NCBI GenBank assembly: GCA_947036475.1
Contig: CAMQRG010000009.1
Coordinates: forward strand, 1-22,257
Length of the DNA stretch: 22,257 nucleotides
Source of the DNA: an uncultured Clostridia bacterium
GTDB lineage: Bacteria > Bacillota > Clostridia > Lachnospirales > Anaerotignaceae
Direction: 5' to 3'
Shown: positions 1 to 6,571 of the stretch, one piece after another
How positions within the stretch are numbered: the stretch's first letter is position 1
How the letters are laid out: every line of letters begins with the position of its first letter
Notes under the pieces: generated by a model
The model's input: the letters and a program-made list of their open reading frames with translations, nothing else
Databases searched by the model: none
What the model was told of the DNA's origin: nothing
Translations under genes and position numbers: made by a program

Positions 1-218
1 ATGAAAATCCATTATGCAAAGCCAGAAAATACAGAGGGAAAAGATACAAAAAAATTCAATTTGTATCACAAAATTCAACTTAGCATGAACCAATATGCAC
101 AAAATTAAAACGGAAAAAGAAATAAAGCCATTTCTGCCATGAAATAGAAAGAGAAGGGCGCGTATTGGAATCGGGAATTTGTTGAAAAAAACAAATCGAT
201 ATGTGCAATATTATTCAT
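1..218. other. AT-rich upstream region, no gene seen
   Basis: Up to the first gene (start at 310) there is no convincing coding sequence. An ATG at position 1 opens only 35 codons, ends in TAA at 106-108 and has no visible upstream context. The word TTGTATCA occurs twice (60-67 and 251-258), and ATTCAA flanks the first copy on both sides. These could be regulator half-sites, but no factor can be named. Confidence 0.4.
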
Positions 219-248
219 TTTACAGAAAAAGTGTATTGGGGTTATGAT
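219..248 (+). promoter_or_regulatory. Sigma-A-like promoter of the panB-like operon
   Basis: TTTACA at 219-224 and TATGAT at 243-248 each match the consensus at 5 of 6 bases, with an 18-bp spacer. Transcription would start near 255, about 55 nt before the first start codon. It is the best promoter match ahead of this operon. Confidence 0.55.
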
Positions 249-309
249 GGTTGTATCAATAAACGACAGGACGAAATTTTGACGGCAGGAGCGGAAGGGA
301 GTTTTGGAT

Positions 310-1176
310 ATGACAAAGAAAAAATCAATTTTAGACCTTTATAAAATGAAAGAAAACGGAGAAAAGGCGGTTTGGATTGTACTGTACGACAGCTGCTACG
401 CTTCTTATGCGGAGGAGGCCGGCATGGATATGATTCTTTGCGGGGACTCTATGGGCATGATTGTTTACGGGCATAACGGGACTGTGCCGGTTACAATGGA
501 CATGAGCATTGCGCACTGTCAGGGCGTGCGCCGGGGCGCGCCGAACACCTACCTGATTGGCGACCTGCCGTTTGGTGCGTACCATGCAAGCACAGAGGAC
601 GCAGTGCGTAACGCGGTACGATTCTACAAGGAGGCAGATGTAGACGCTGTGAAACTGGAGGGCGGTGTGGCCGTAGCGGATAAAATCAAGGCGATTACAG
701 AGGCTGGCATGGTTGTATTCGGACATATCGGGCTGACGCCGCAAAGTTCGGCTTCTATGGGCGGCTTCAAGGCGCAGGGCAGAACAACAGACAGCGCAAG
801 GGCAGTTATTGAGGACGCTATTGCCGTTTATAAGGCGGGGGCGCGGACGCTCCTTTTGGAAGGGGTGCCGGAAGAAGTCTGTGCGTATGTGCATAAAATG
901 CTGCCGATTCCCGTTTACGGCATTGGTGCGGGCGTTGAGTGCGATGGGCAGGTCATTCTTGCGGCAGATTCCCTTGGAATGTATAAAAACTTTACGCCGA
1001 AGTTCGTGAAAAAATATGCAAGCATTGCTGAGGTAGCGACAAAGGGTATGGAGGATTATATTAAGGACGTAAAAGAAGGCGTATTCCCCGGACCGGAACA
1101 TAAATATAAAATTTCCGGCGACAAAGGGGAATTTGATAAGCTCTTCGCAGAAATGGAGCAATATTTTAAGGATTAA
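310..1176 (+). CDS. panB: 3-methyl-2-oxobutanoate hydroxymethyltransferase (PanB family)
   Basis: This 288-aa protein is a cytosolic ketopantoate hydroxymethyltransferase, which transfers a hydroxymethyl group from methylene-tetrahydrofolate to 2-oxoisovalerate in pantothenate and CoA synthesis. It spans the usual single (beta/alpha)8 domain. Equivalents of the E. coli metal-binding and catalytic residues are present: D46 in CGDSMGM, D85 in GDLPF, E117 in KLEGG and E184 in LLEGVP. The GHIGLTPQS and GIGAG motifs are also there. ATG 310 is chosen because AAGGGAG (295-301) lies 8 nt upstream; an in-frame TTG at 304 is only 2 nt from that site. panC and panD are not next to it. Instead an aminotransferase follows after 12 nt and a cyclase-like hydrolase after that, so the enzyme may serve a specialised pathway or act on a related 2-oxo acid. 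The family is sure; the exact substrate is inferred. Confidence 0.9.
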   Translation: MTKKKSILDLYKMKENGEKAVWIVLYDSCYASYAEEAGMDMILCGDSMGMIVYGHNGTVPVTMDMSIAHCQGVRRGAPNTYLIGDLPFGAYHASTEDAVRNAVRFYKEADVDAVKLEGGVAVADKIKAITEAGMVVFGHIGLTPQSSASMGGFKAQGRTTDSARAVIEDAIAVYKAGARTLLLEGVPEEVCAYVHKMLPIPVYGIGAGVECDGQVILAADSLGMYKNFTPKFVKKYASIAEVATKGMEDYIKDVKEGVFPGPEHKYKISGDKGEFDKLFAEMEQYFKD

Positions 1177-1188
1177 GGAGGGAGCACA

Positions 1189-2391
1189 ATGCCAGAATTT
1201 GCACAAAGAATGCAGGATATGGAAAAAACAGCTGTGATTATCCGAAAACTGTTTAATGCAATGTCCGATCCGGAAACAATCTCCTTCGGCGGCGGTGCGC
1301 CGGCGCATGAGGGACTGCCGATTGAACAGGTTCAGAAAATTTGCACCGAGGTAATCGCAAGGGATAAACGCGGCGTGGAGGTACTTCAATATGGTACGGT
1401 GCTGGGCGTGAAGGATCTGCGGGAAGCAGTTGTGAACCAGCTGTTGAAGCCAAAGGGTGTGGACGCTGATATTGATGAAATACTGATTGTAAATGGTGGT
1501 TTGGAAACGATGAATCTGCTCTGCCAGGTTTATATCAATCCTGGCGATGTTATTCTGGTGGAGTCTCCGACGTTTGTACACTGTGTGGAGATTTTTGAAA
1601 TGTTTCAGGCGAAGTGTATTGCTGTAGAATGTGATGAATTCGGTATGGTGCCGGAGGACGTAGAGAAAAAGATAAAGGGATATCACCCGAAATTTGTATA
1701 TGTCATTCCAACTTTCCAGAACCCTACGGGCAAAACCCTGCCTGCCGACCGCAGGGAACGGCTGGCACAGCTGGGCAGCCAGTATGACGTAATCATTCTG
1801 GAAGATGACCCTTATCAGGAACTGCGCTACAGCGGGGAAGTTCTGCCGCCCATCAAATCCTTTGATAAAACGGGACATACTGTTTATGCCAACAGTTTCT
1901 CAAAAATATTTTCTCCGGGCAGCAGGCTGGGGTTTGTGCATGCCACAAAGGAAATCATTATGAAGCTGTTTGATGCGAAAACGGCAACCAATTCACATAC
2001 TTCGTCGCTGGCGCAGGTGGTCTGTGCGGAGTTTTTTAACCGCGGGTATTTTGCGGAACACCTGAAAAAAGTCTGCGCGATACACAAGGAACGCAGAGAT
2101 GTGATGATGTCATGTATTGACAAATATTTTCCGGAGGGGACGAAAAAAGTATTTCCGGACGGGGGACTGTTTACATGGGTAGAACTGCCAGGCGGGCTGG
2201 ATACAGAAGAACTGCTGAAAGAGGCAAATGCGCAGAAGGTGCATTATATTGCCGGAGCCGGTTTCTTTGTGGAAGGCGGCGGGAAAGGCAGTAACTGTAT
2301 GCGCATCAGCTTTGGCAATGTTACGCCGGAAAAAATTGAGATTGGCATGAAGCGGCTGGGCGAACTGTTCTGCTCCAGGCTGGGCCGGTAA
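1189..2391 (+). CDS. PLP-dependent aminotransferase, fold type I (MocR/2-aminoadipate aminotransferase-like)
   Basis: This 400-aa class I/II aminotransferase is close to the stand-alone domain of the MocR/LysN group, without the N-terminal DNA-binding domain of MocR regulators. Visible features are the NPTG motif (178-181), the Asp pair in EDDPYQELRY (206-207) that contacts the PLP ring nitrogen, the Schiff-base lysine K239 in NSFSKIFSPGSR, the phosphate-binding R246, and R372 in CMRISFGN, which should bind the substrate carboxylate. A strong AAGGAGGG site sits before ATG 1189. It lies 12 nt after the panB-like gene and 33 nt before the cyclase gene, so the three are probably co-transcribed. 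An attractive inference is that it interconverts valine, or a similar amino acid, and the 2-oxo acid used by PanB. Substrate specificity cannot be read from the sequence. Confidence 0.88.
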   Translation: MPEFAQRMQDMEKTAVIIRKLFNAMSDPETISFGGGAPAHEGLPIEQVQKICTEVIARDKRGVEVLQYGTVLGVKDLREAVVNQLLKPKGVDADIDEILIVNGGLETMNLLCQVYINPGDVILVESPTFVHCVEIFEMFQAKCIAVECDEFGMVPEDVEKKIKGYHPKFVYVIPTFQNPTGKTLPADRRERLAQLGSQYDVIILEDDPYQELRYSGEVLPPIKSFDKTGHTVYANSFSKIFSPGSRLGFVHATKEIIMKLFDAKTATNSHTSSLAQVVCAEFFNRGYFAEHLKKVCAIHKERRDVMMSCIDKYFPEGTKKVFPDGGLFTWVELPGGLDTEELLKEANAQKVHYIAGAGFFVEGGGKGSNCMRISFGNVTPEKIEIGMKRLGELFCSRLGR

Positions 2392-2424
2392 AACAGAAAC
2401 GCGCGGAAGAAAAGGAGGGATACA

Positions 2425-3159
2425 ATGGGAAAAATAAATCTGTGGGAAATGCTTGAAATGTGGAAAAAAGAATGTAAGTTTGTGGAGCTGTCCTATGAGG
2501 TTTCGCCGGAAACGCCCCATTGGTCAGGTTTTCCGGCAATGAGTGTTGCGATGCCGTTCGACTATCCGGCAGGGTTCCGCGTGCATGAATTTACGCTGGT
2601 CAGCCAGTATGGTACGCATGTTGATGCACCGCTGCATTTCGTGCCGGGAACAAGGGGCCTGCATGAGATTATGGCGGAGGAAATGATACTGCCGCTTTGT
2701 GTTGTGGATATCTCCCAAAAGGTGGCAGAAAATGTGGATTATGCCGCAACGGAACAGGATATCAGAGAATGGGAAAGCCAGTACGGGCAGATTCCGGAGA
2801 ATGCATTTGTCGCGCTCCGCAGTGACTGGTCGAAACGCAGCGATATGGACAACTATGATGCAGAGGGGAATAAACATTACCCCGGCTGGGCGTTGGACGC
2901 TCTGAAATTCCTTGCAGAGCAGAGGAACGTCACTGCTGTCGGGCACGAAACCTCTGACACAGATGCGGCCGTGGATTCCGTAAAGCATGGCTATATCTGC
3001 GAAACATACATTTTGGAACAGGGACGTTATCAGATTGAACTGATGCGGAATCTTTCTGAGGTGCCGCCTGTGGGCAGCGTGATTTTCTGCGGGTTCCCCA
3101 AGGCAAAAGATGCGTCGGGCTTTACGGCGCGCTGTATAGCGGTCTGTCCTGAGGATTGA
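2425..3159 (+). CDS. Cyclase-family metal-dependent hydrolase (kynurenine formamidase/isatin hydrolase-like)
   Basis: This 244-aa protein belongs to the cyclase family (Pfam Cyclase), which hydrolyses amides and lactams such as N-formylkynurenine or isatin with a bound divalent metal. The signature region at 61-72 reads QYGTHVDAPLHF, giving likely ligands H65, D67 and H71; H174 and E175 in GHETSDTD are further active-site candidates. The first His of the usual HxGTHxDxPxH signature is Gln (Q61) here. The ending, with FPKAKDASGF at about 224-233, resembles the isatin-hydrolase branch from memory. GGAGGG lies about 9 nt before ATG 2425. It is the last gene of the operon and is followed by a hairpin. 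Its part beside PanB and an aminotransferase is unknown; it might open a cyclic or formylated compound that feeds the transaminase. Confidence 0.82.
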   Translation: MGKINLWEMLEMWKKECKFVELSYEVSPETPHWSGFPAMSVAMPFDYPAGFRVHEFTLVSQYGTHVDAPLHFVPGTRGLHEIMAEEMILPLCVVDISQKVAENVDYAATEQDIREWESQYGQIPENAFVALRSDWSKRSDMDNYDAEGNKHYPGWALDALKFLAEQRNVTAVGHETSDTDAAVDSVKHGYICETYILEQGRYQIELMRNLSEVPPVGSVIFCGFPKAKDASGFTARCIAVCPED

Positions 3160-3198
3160 CAGCGGGAATGTTTTGTAAGTTTTAACAGATAAAAGGTG

Positions 3199-3236
3199 AA
3201 GCCCTGTTCTTTTGGAGTTTGGAAAGAGCAGGGCTT
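3199..3236 (+). terminator. Hairpin terminator after the panB-like operon
   Basis: A 14-bp stem with one G-T pair joins AAGCCCTGTTCTTT (3199-3212) to AAAGAGCAGGGCTT (3223-3236), with a 10-nt loop. The T tract after it is short and interrupted (TTTCTGAATGTTTT). Position and stem strength favour termination of the three-gene operon. Confidence 0.6.
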
Positions 3237-3457
3237 TCTGAATGTTTTAAGAAACAGGCTGTTGAGCGGCTGGATTTCCCGATGGTGTGTTTTTGCGTTA
3301 TTTTCAAGATATCTCTGTTTTATCAGGCAAAAATATGATATTGTTATAAAAAAAGTATATGTTTTGGAAAGGCTGTGCTGGCACGAAACGCTGAAATGGC
3401 TGACAGTATGGCGGAAACGGGAAAAGAACAGGAAAGCGGAGGAAAGCCGGTGGAAAA

Positions 3458-4378
3458 ATGTCATTATGGAATTACGCGATTTTTGATTTAATCGTAACAA
3501 CAGGAAACCTGCGGCGGGCGGCGGGGCTGATGAACCTTTCGGCCTCTGCGGTGAGTCATTCTTTGACAAAGCTGGAAAAGGAGTTTGGCTTTCCTCTGCT
3601 GAGAAGGGACAGGACGGGAGTCGAACTGACGGAATATGGGCGGGAAATACTGCCGCATATCCGTGCTGTCCTTGCCATGGACCAGAAGCTGCATGCCGAG
3701 ATTGAACGTATCAGCGGCATCATACGCGGAAGTATCAGGATTGGCGTAATCAACAGTATTTGCAGTACATGGCTGCCTTCCATCATACGACAGATGCGGC
3801 GGGAATACCCTGAGGTCAGGGTAAGCATCATACAGGGCGGATATGACGATATGGAGCGGGGGCTTTGTGAAGGCACGCTTGACCTGGCGTTTGTTTCCAT
3901 GCCGACAAAGCGCGATATTCCTGCAATCCCTCTGCTCAGGGACAGGCTCCTCTGCGCAACGCCAAGGGATTTTATGCCGCAGAATAAGGAATATATCACG
4001 ATTGATGAAATCAGGGGGCAGGAAGTGATTGTACCGGGAACAGGTTCGGATTTTGACGCCATTGCGTTTATAAAGGAAAATAACCTTGAACTGGAAATGC
4101 CGCATAACATCATTGAAGACAGTTCAATCATTGCATTGGTGGAAAGCGGGCTGGGCATAACGATTGTGCCAGAGCTGGTATTGCAAAGTGTAAAAGGAAA
4201 CGTCAATGTGTATCCGATTGAAAGCGCGCCATACCGGCTGATTGGCATAGCCACGCAGAAAAGCGAGTTTACCACTGCGGTGGCAGATGTGATGCTGAAA
4301 ATGATTCTGAACTATGTACAGGTAGAATATTCACAGGATATGCCATATTTCAGAAAAGAAAAGCGGACAGAAAAATAA
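3458..4378 (+). CDS. LysR-family transcriptional regulator
   Basis: This 306-aa protein has an N-terminal winged helix-turn-helix (about residues 2-60, including NLRRAAGLMNLSASAVSHSL and the wing RRDRTGVELTEYG) and a C-terminal periplasmic-binding-protein-like effector domain (about 90-295). The length is normal for LysR regulators. ATG 3458 gives a start just before the first helix. GGAGG (3438-3442) is 15 nt upstream, a long spacing, and no better in-frame start is seen. Unlike most LysR genes it is not divergent from its likely target: it lies downstream of the panB/aminotransferase/cyclase operon on the same strand, beyond a terminator-like hairpin. It probably controls that operon in response to a pathway metabolite, but this is inferred from proximity. 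It could also act on the 4604-6517 operon. Confidence 0.9.
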   Translation: MSLWNYAIFDLIVTTGNLRRAAGLMNLSASAVSHSLTKLEKEFGFPLLRRDRTGVELTEYGREILPHIRAVLAMDQKLHAEIERISGIIRGSIRIGVINSICSTWLPSIIRQMRREYPEVRVSIIQGGYDDMERGLCEGTLDLAFVSMPTKRDIPAIPLLRDRLLCATPRDFMPQNKEYITIDEIRGQEVIVPGTGSDFDAIAFIKENNLELEMPHNIIEDSSIIALVESGLGITIVPELVLQSVKGNVNVYPIESAPYRLIGIATQKSEFTTAVADVMLKMILNYVQVEYSQDMPYFRKEKRTEK

Positions 4379-4477
4379 GAAAACGGGAAAGAATGGCAGA
4401 ACGGAGCCGGACAGGCCTGTCATATGCAGAGGCCCATTGATATGCGCGTTAACGGCTGAAACCTTTTTGCTGAATGC

Positions 4478-4506
4478 TTGTTTTTTTCCGGCTTTTCCCC
4501 TATAAT
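4478..4506 (+). promoter_or_regulatory. Sigma-A promoter for the 4604-6517 operon
   Basis: TTGTTT (4478-4483), a 17-bp spacer and a perfect TATAAT (4501-4506) predict transcription starting near 4513, leaving a leader of about 90 nt. Upstream of it, GACAGGCCTGTC (4410-4421) is a perfect 12-bp dyad of unknown role. Confidence 0.8.
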
Positions 4507-4603
4507 GGAAAAAATGGGAGCAGCGGGCGTTTGGCTTAAAGAACCAATCAAAAAGAACAATATGTTTTCTTGAGTCAGGCCGCATTGGAAAGGAGATTTT
4601 CTT

Positions 4604-6133
4604 TTGACAAATAAAGCAATGGAAGAAAGAATCAGCAGGCTTTCTGCTGATTATATTTACCAGCAGGCAGTCGGCAGCCTTCTGCTGACGCTGATGAGCG
4701 CCATGGAAGATGCGCAGAAAGGAACGGCCGGCCTGCCTTATGAAGTGCCGGAGGACGCCTTGCGTATCAAAAAGAAAACGCAGGAATATCTGCTGGAACT
4801 GGAAAACCTGCTGGACGGCAGCGCAGAGGCGCGCATGGCGGCGTTTGAGGACTGCGCCGCGTTGAAAACACAGCTGATAGGTATTTATGAAGCCGTTTAC
4901 AGCTATCTTTCGCAATGGAACGTGATATTTACGCTTGTGAGGGATCAGGTATCTCTGCGGAAGTATAAAGAGGAACACCTCTCGGAAAAACAGATTGAAT
5001 GGTCGCTGTTTTTTGCAGACTGCCGCGCGTTTATTGAAGAACAGGAAACCCCTGAAAAAAAGGCGGCGGCAATTGGGCAGCTGCTGAAATGTACGCCTTT
5101 GCGCATGGCGCGGGAGCGGTATTATGAGGAAATCCAGGGCATATTGGAAAATGCTTTTGCCGAGGAAAGCAGAGAGGCCATGGAGGAGGCTTTCCGCGCG
5201 TTTCTTTCCTTCTGTGCGCCGCAGGAAAATCCGGATTACGGGGAATATTTTCCGGAAGTCGCCCAATGGATTGGACAGAAGCGCATGGCGCTGCCGCATA
5301 ACCTTTCTGATGACGAACTGGCTGAACTGTATCAGGAGCTGGCGGATTTTCTGGATAAAATGCGCGAAATGGAGGAATATTTTTCCTGCATTTTCCATGA
5401 TATCAATTCCCTGCTTCTGCTGTTCTATCTGACATACAGCTTCGGAGAACTGACGGAGGACAGCGCGGCCTATGCCGACCTTTATCATACTGTCTGTGAA
5501 TTTCTGCGGGATGAACTGACCCTGACCGAAAAGGCGGCATATCTGGATACCCTCATGGAACAGCTGGAGATTGCGGTGGAGCCTGTGATAGACAAAGCGA
5601 ATGCCATCGGCAGAGAGGAATATGAACTGCTGCAAAAAGCCGGTTCCTTCGAGGGATTCTCTGAGGAAACGACAAAGCTGCTTTTGACAGAGGATTTTAT
5701 CCGCAGCTGTTATTTTGCCGAATTGGAGGACGCTGTCTTTACGCCCAGCCTGCCTGACGGGCTGACGCCTGTGGAGGAGGGGGAGCGAAAAGTATTGATT
5801 CAGGCTTTCCTGACGAAAATACGGAACAGTCTGGACACCCTGCCTGTACAGACGCGGAGGATATTTATGCAGAACCTGCTGGGTTCTCTGCCAACGAATT
5901 ATACTGCGGAGGAAACCATTGAGCGGCTGATGGAGGCGGTTGATACCTGTATAACGGAGGAGCAGAAAGCGTTGATTGTGGATAAGGTCGGCGCGGCGTT
6001 TGAAATCAGCGGCTACCATTCCATTACCGATGTGGACGAGGGCGAATTTGGAGATATGCACGGACACCATCACCATGACTGCGGCTGTGGGCATGAGCAT
6101 CATCATCATGACCACGACCATCACCATCATTGA
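4604..6133 (+). CDS. Unrecognised 509-aa helical protein with His-rich metal-binding tail
   Basis: I do not recognise a family. The protein is predicted mostly alpha-helical and acidic, with no signal peptide. One hydrophobic stretch (near NSLLLLFYLTYSF, about residue 270) looks like a buried helix rather than a clear membrane span. The last 24 residues (6059-6130) contain 15 His and 2 Cys in runs such as HHHHDCGCGHEHHHH, the composition of nickel- or zinc-storing tails in metallochaperones and metal-uptake proteins. The start is taken as TTG 4604, with AGGAG (4591-4595) 8 nt upstream; the in-frame ATG at 4619 would be 23 nt away. It is the first gene after a strong promoter and is followed after 15 nt by a glyoxalase I-like gene. 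Glyoxalase I enzymes of this type use nickel or zinc, so metal supply to that neighbour is a possible but untested link. Confidence 0.75.
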   Translation: MTNKAMEERISRLSADYIYQQAVGSLLLTLMSAMEDAQKGTAGLPYEVPEDALRIKKKTQEYLLELENLLDGSAEARMAAFEDCAALKTQLIGIYEAVYSYLSQWNVIFTLVRDQVSLRKYKEEHLSEKQIEWSLFFADCRAFIEEQETPEKKAAAIGQLLKCTPLRMARERYYEEIQGILENAFAEESREAMEEAFRAFLSFCAPQENPDYGEYFPEVAQWIGQKRMALPHNLSDDELAELYQELADFLDKMREMEEYFSCIFHDINSLLLLFYLTYSFGELTEDSAAYADLYHTVCEFLRDELTLTEKAAYLDTLMEQLEIAVEPVIDKANAIGREEYELLQKAGSFEGFSEETTKLLLTEDFIRSCYFAELEDAVFTPSLPDGLTPVEEGERKVLIQAFLTKIRNSLDTLPVQTRRIFMQNLLGSLPTNYTAEETIERLMEAVDTCITEEQKALIVDKVGAAFEISGYHSITDVDEGEFGDMHGHHHHDCGCGHEHHHHDHDHHHH

Positions 6134-6148
6134 GAAAAGGAGACTGCT

Positions 6149-6517
6149 ATGACATTTTCATTCAACCACTATAATTACAATGTTCTGGATCTGGAAAAAA
6201 GTATGGCTTTTTATGCGGAAGCATTAGGACTGAAAGAGGTGCGCCGGAAGGAGGCTCCCGACGGGAGCTGGAAACTGGTTTACCTGGGCGATGGGAAATC
6301 TGGTTTTACGCTGGAACTGACATGGCTGCGCGACAGGGAAACGCCTTACAGCCTTGGTGAAAATGAATTTCACCTTGCATTCCTTACAGACGATTATGAA
6401 GCCGCGCACGAAAAGCATAAACAGATGGGCTGCATCTGTTTTGAAAATCCGGAAATGGGCATTTATTTCATTCATGACCCCGATAATTACTGGCTGGAAA
6501 TTATTCCTGAAAAATAA
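6149..6517 (+). CDS. VOC-family protein, glyoxalase I-like
   Basis: This 122-aa single VOC-fold protein has the two beta-alpha-beta-beta-beta modules of lactoylglutathione lyase. All four expected metal ligands are visible: His7 (FNHYNYNV), Glu in TLELTW, His in EFHLAF and Glu in WLEIIPEK near the end. The phrase DPDNYWLEII matches the usual DPDGYxIEL. Glyoxalase I converts the methylglyoxal-thiol hemithioacetal into a thioester. Clostridia often lack glutathione, so the cofactor thiol or even the substrate is uncertain, and other VOC enzymes remain possible. AAGGAG (6137-6142) precedes ATG 6149 by 6 nt, and the gene is co-transcribed with the His-tail protein. A terminator shared with convergent addB follows. 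Confidence 0.82.
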   Translation: MTFSFNHYNYNVLDLEKSMAFYAEALGLKEVRRKEAPDGSWKLVYLGDGKSGFTLELTWLRDRETPYSLGENEFHLAFLTDDYEAAHEKHKQMGCICFENPEMGIYFIHDPDNYWLEIIPEK

Positions 6518-6523
6518 AAATAT

Positions 6524-6558
6524 AAAAAGGAAGGGAACTCAGGTTTTCCTTCCTTTTT
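6524..6558. terminator. Bidirectional terminator between VOC gene and addB
   Basis: AAAAAGGAAGG (6524-6534) pairs perfectly with CCTTCCTTTTT (6548-6558). A-rich and T-rich flanks give a U-tract in either direction, which suits the convergent genes ending at 6517 (plus) and 6572 (minus). Confidence 0.8.
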
Positions 6559-6571
6559 GCATTGCTGTTTT

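Noticed and set aside
331..1878. 515-codon open frame on the minus strand
   Set aside because: It lies antisense to the panB-like and aminotransferase genes, which have clear family motifs and ribosome binding sites. Its translation has no recognisable domain.
3196..3486. 96-codon plus-strand frame across the gap before the LysR gene
   Set aside because: It begins inside the terminator hairpin, has no ribosome binding site and overlaps the LysR start in another frame.
4331..6130. 599-codon open frame on the minus strand
   Set aside because: It is the mirror of the 509-aa gene. Its Met/Val-rich start is just the complement of the His codons, and the plus-strand gene has the promoter and the ribosome binding site.
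6059..6130. His-tail as a cloning-vector tag
   Set aside because: It is interspersed with Asp, Gly, Cys and Glu, uses mixed CAC/CAT codons and is followed by native operon sequence.
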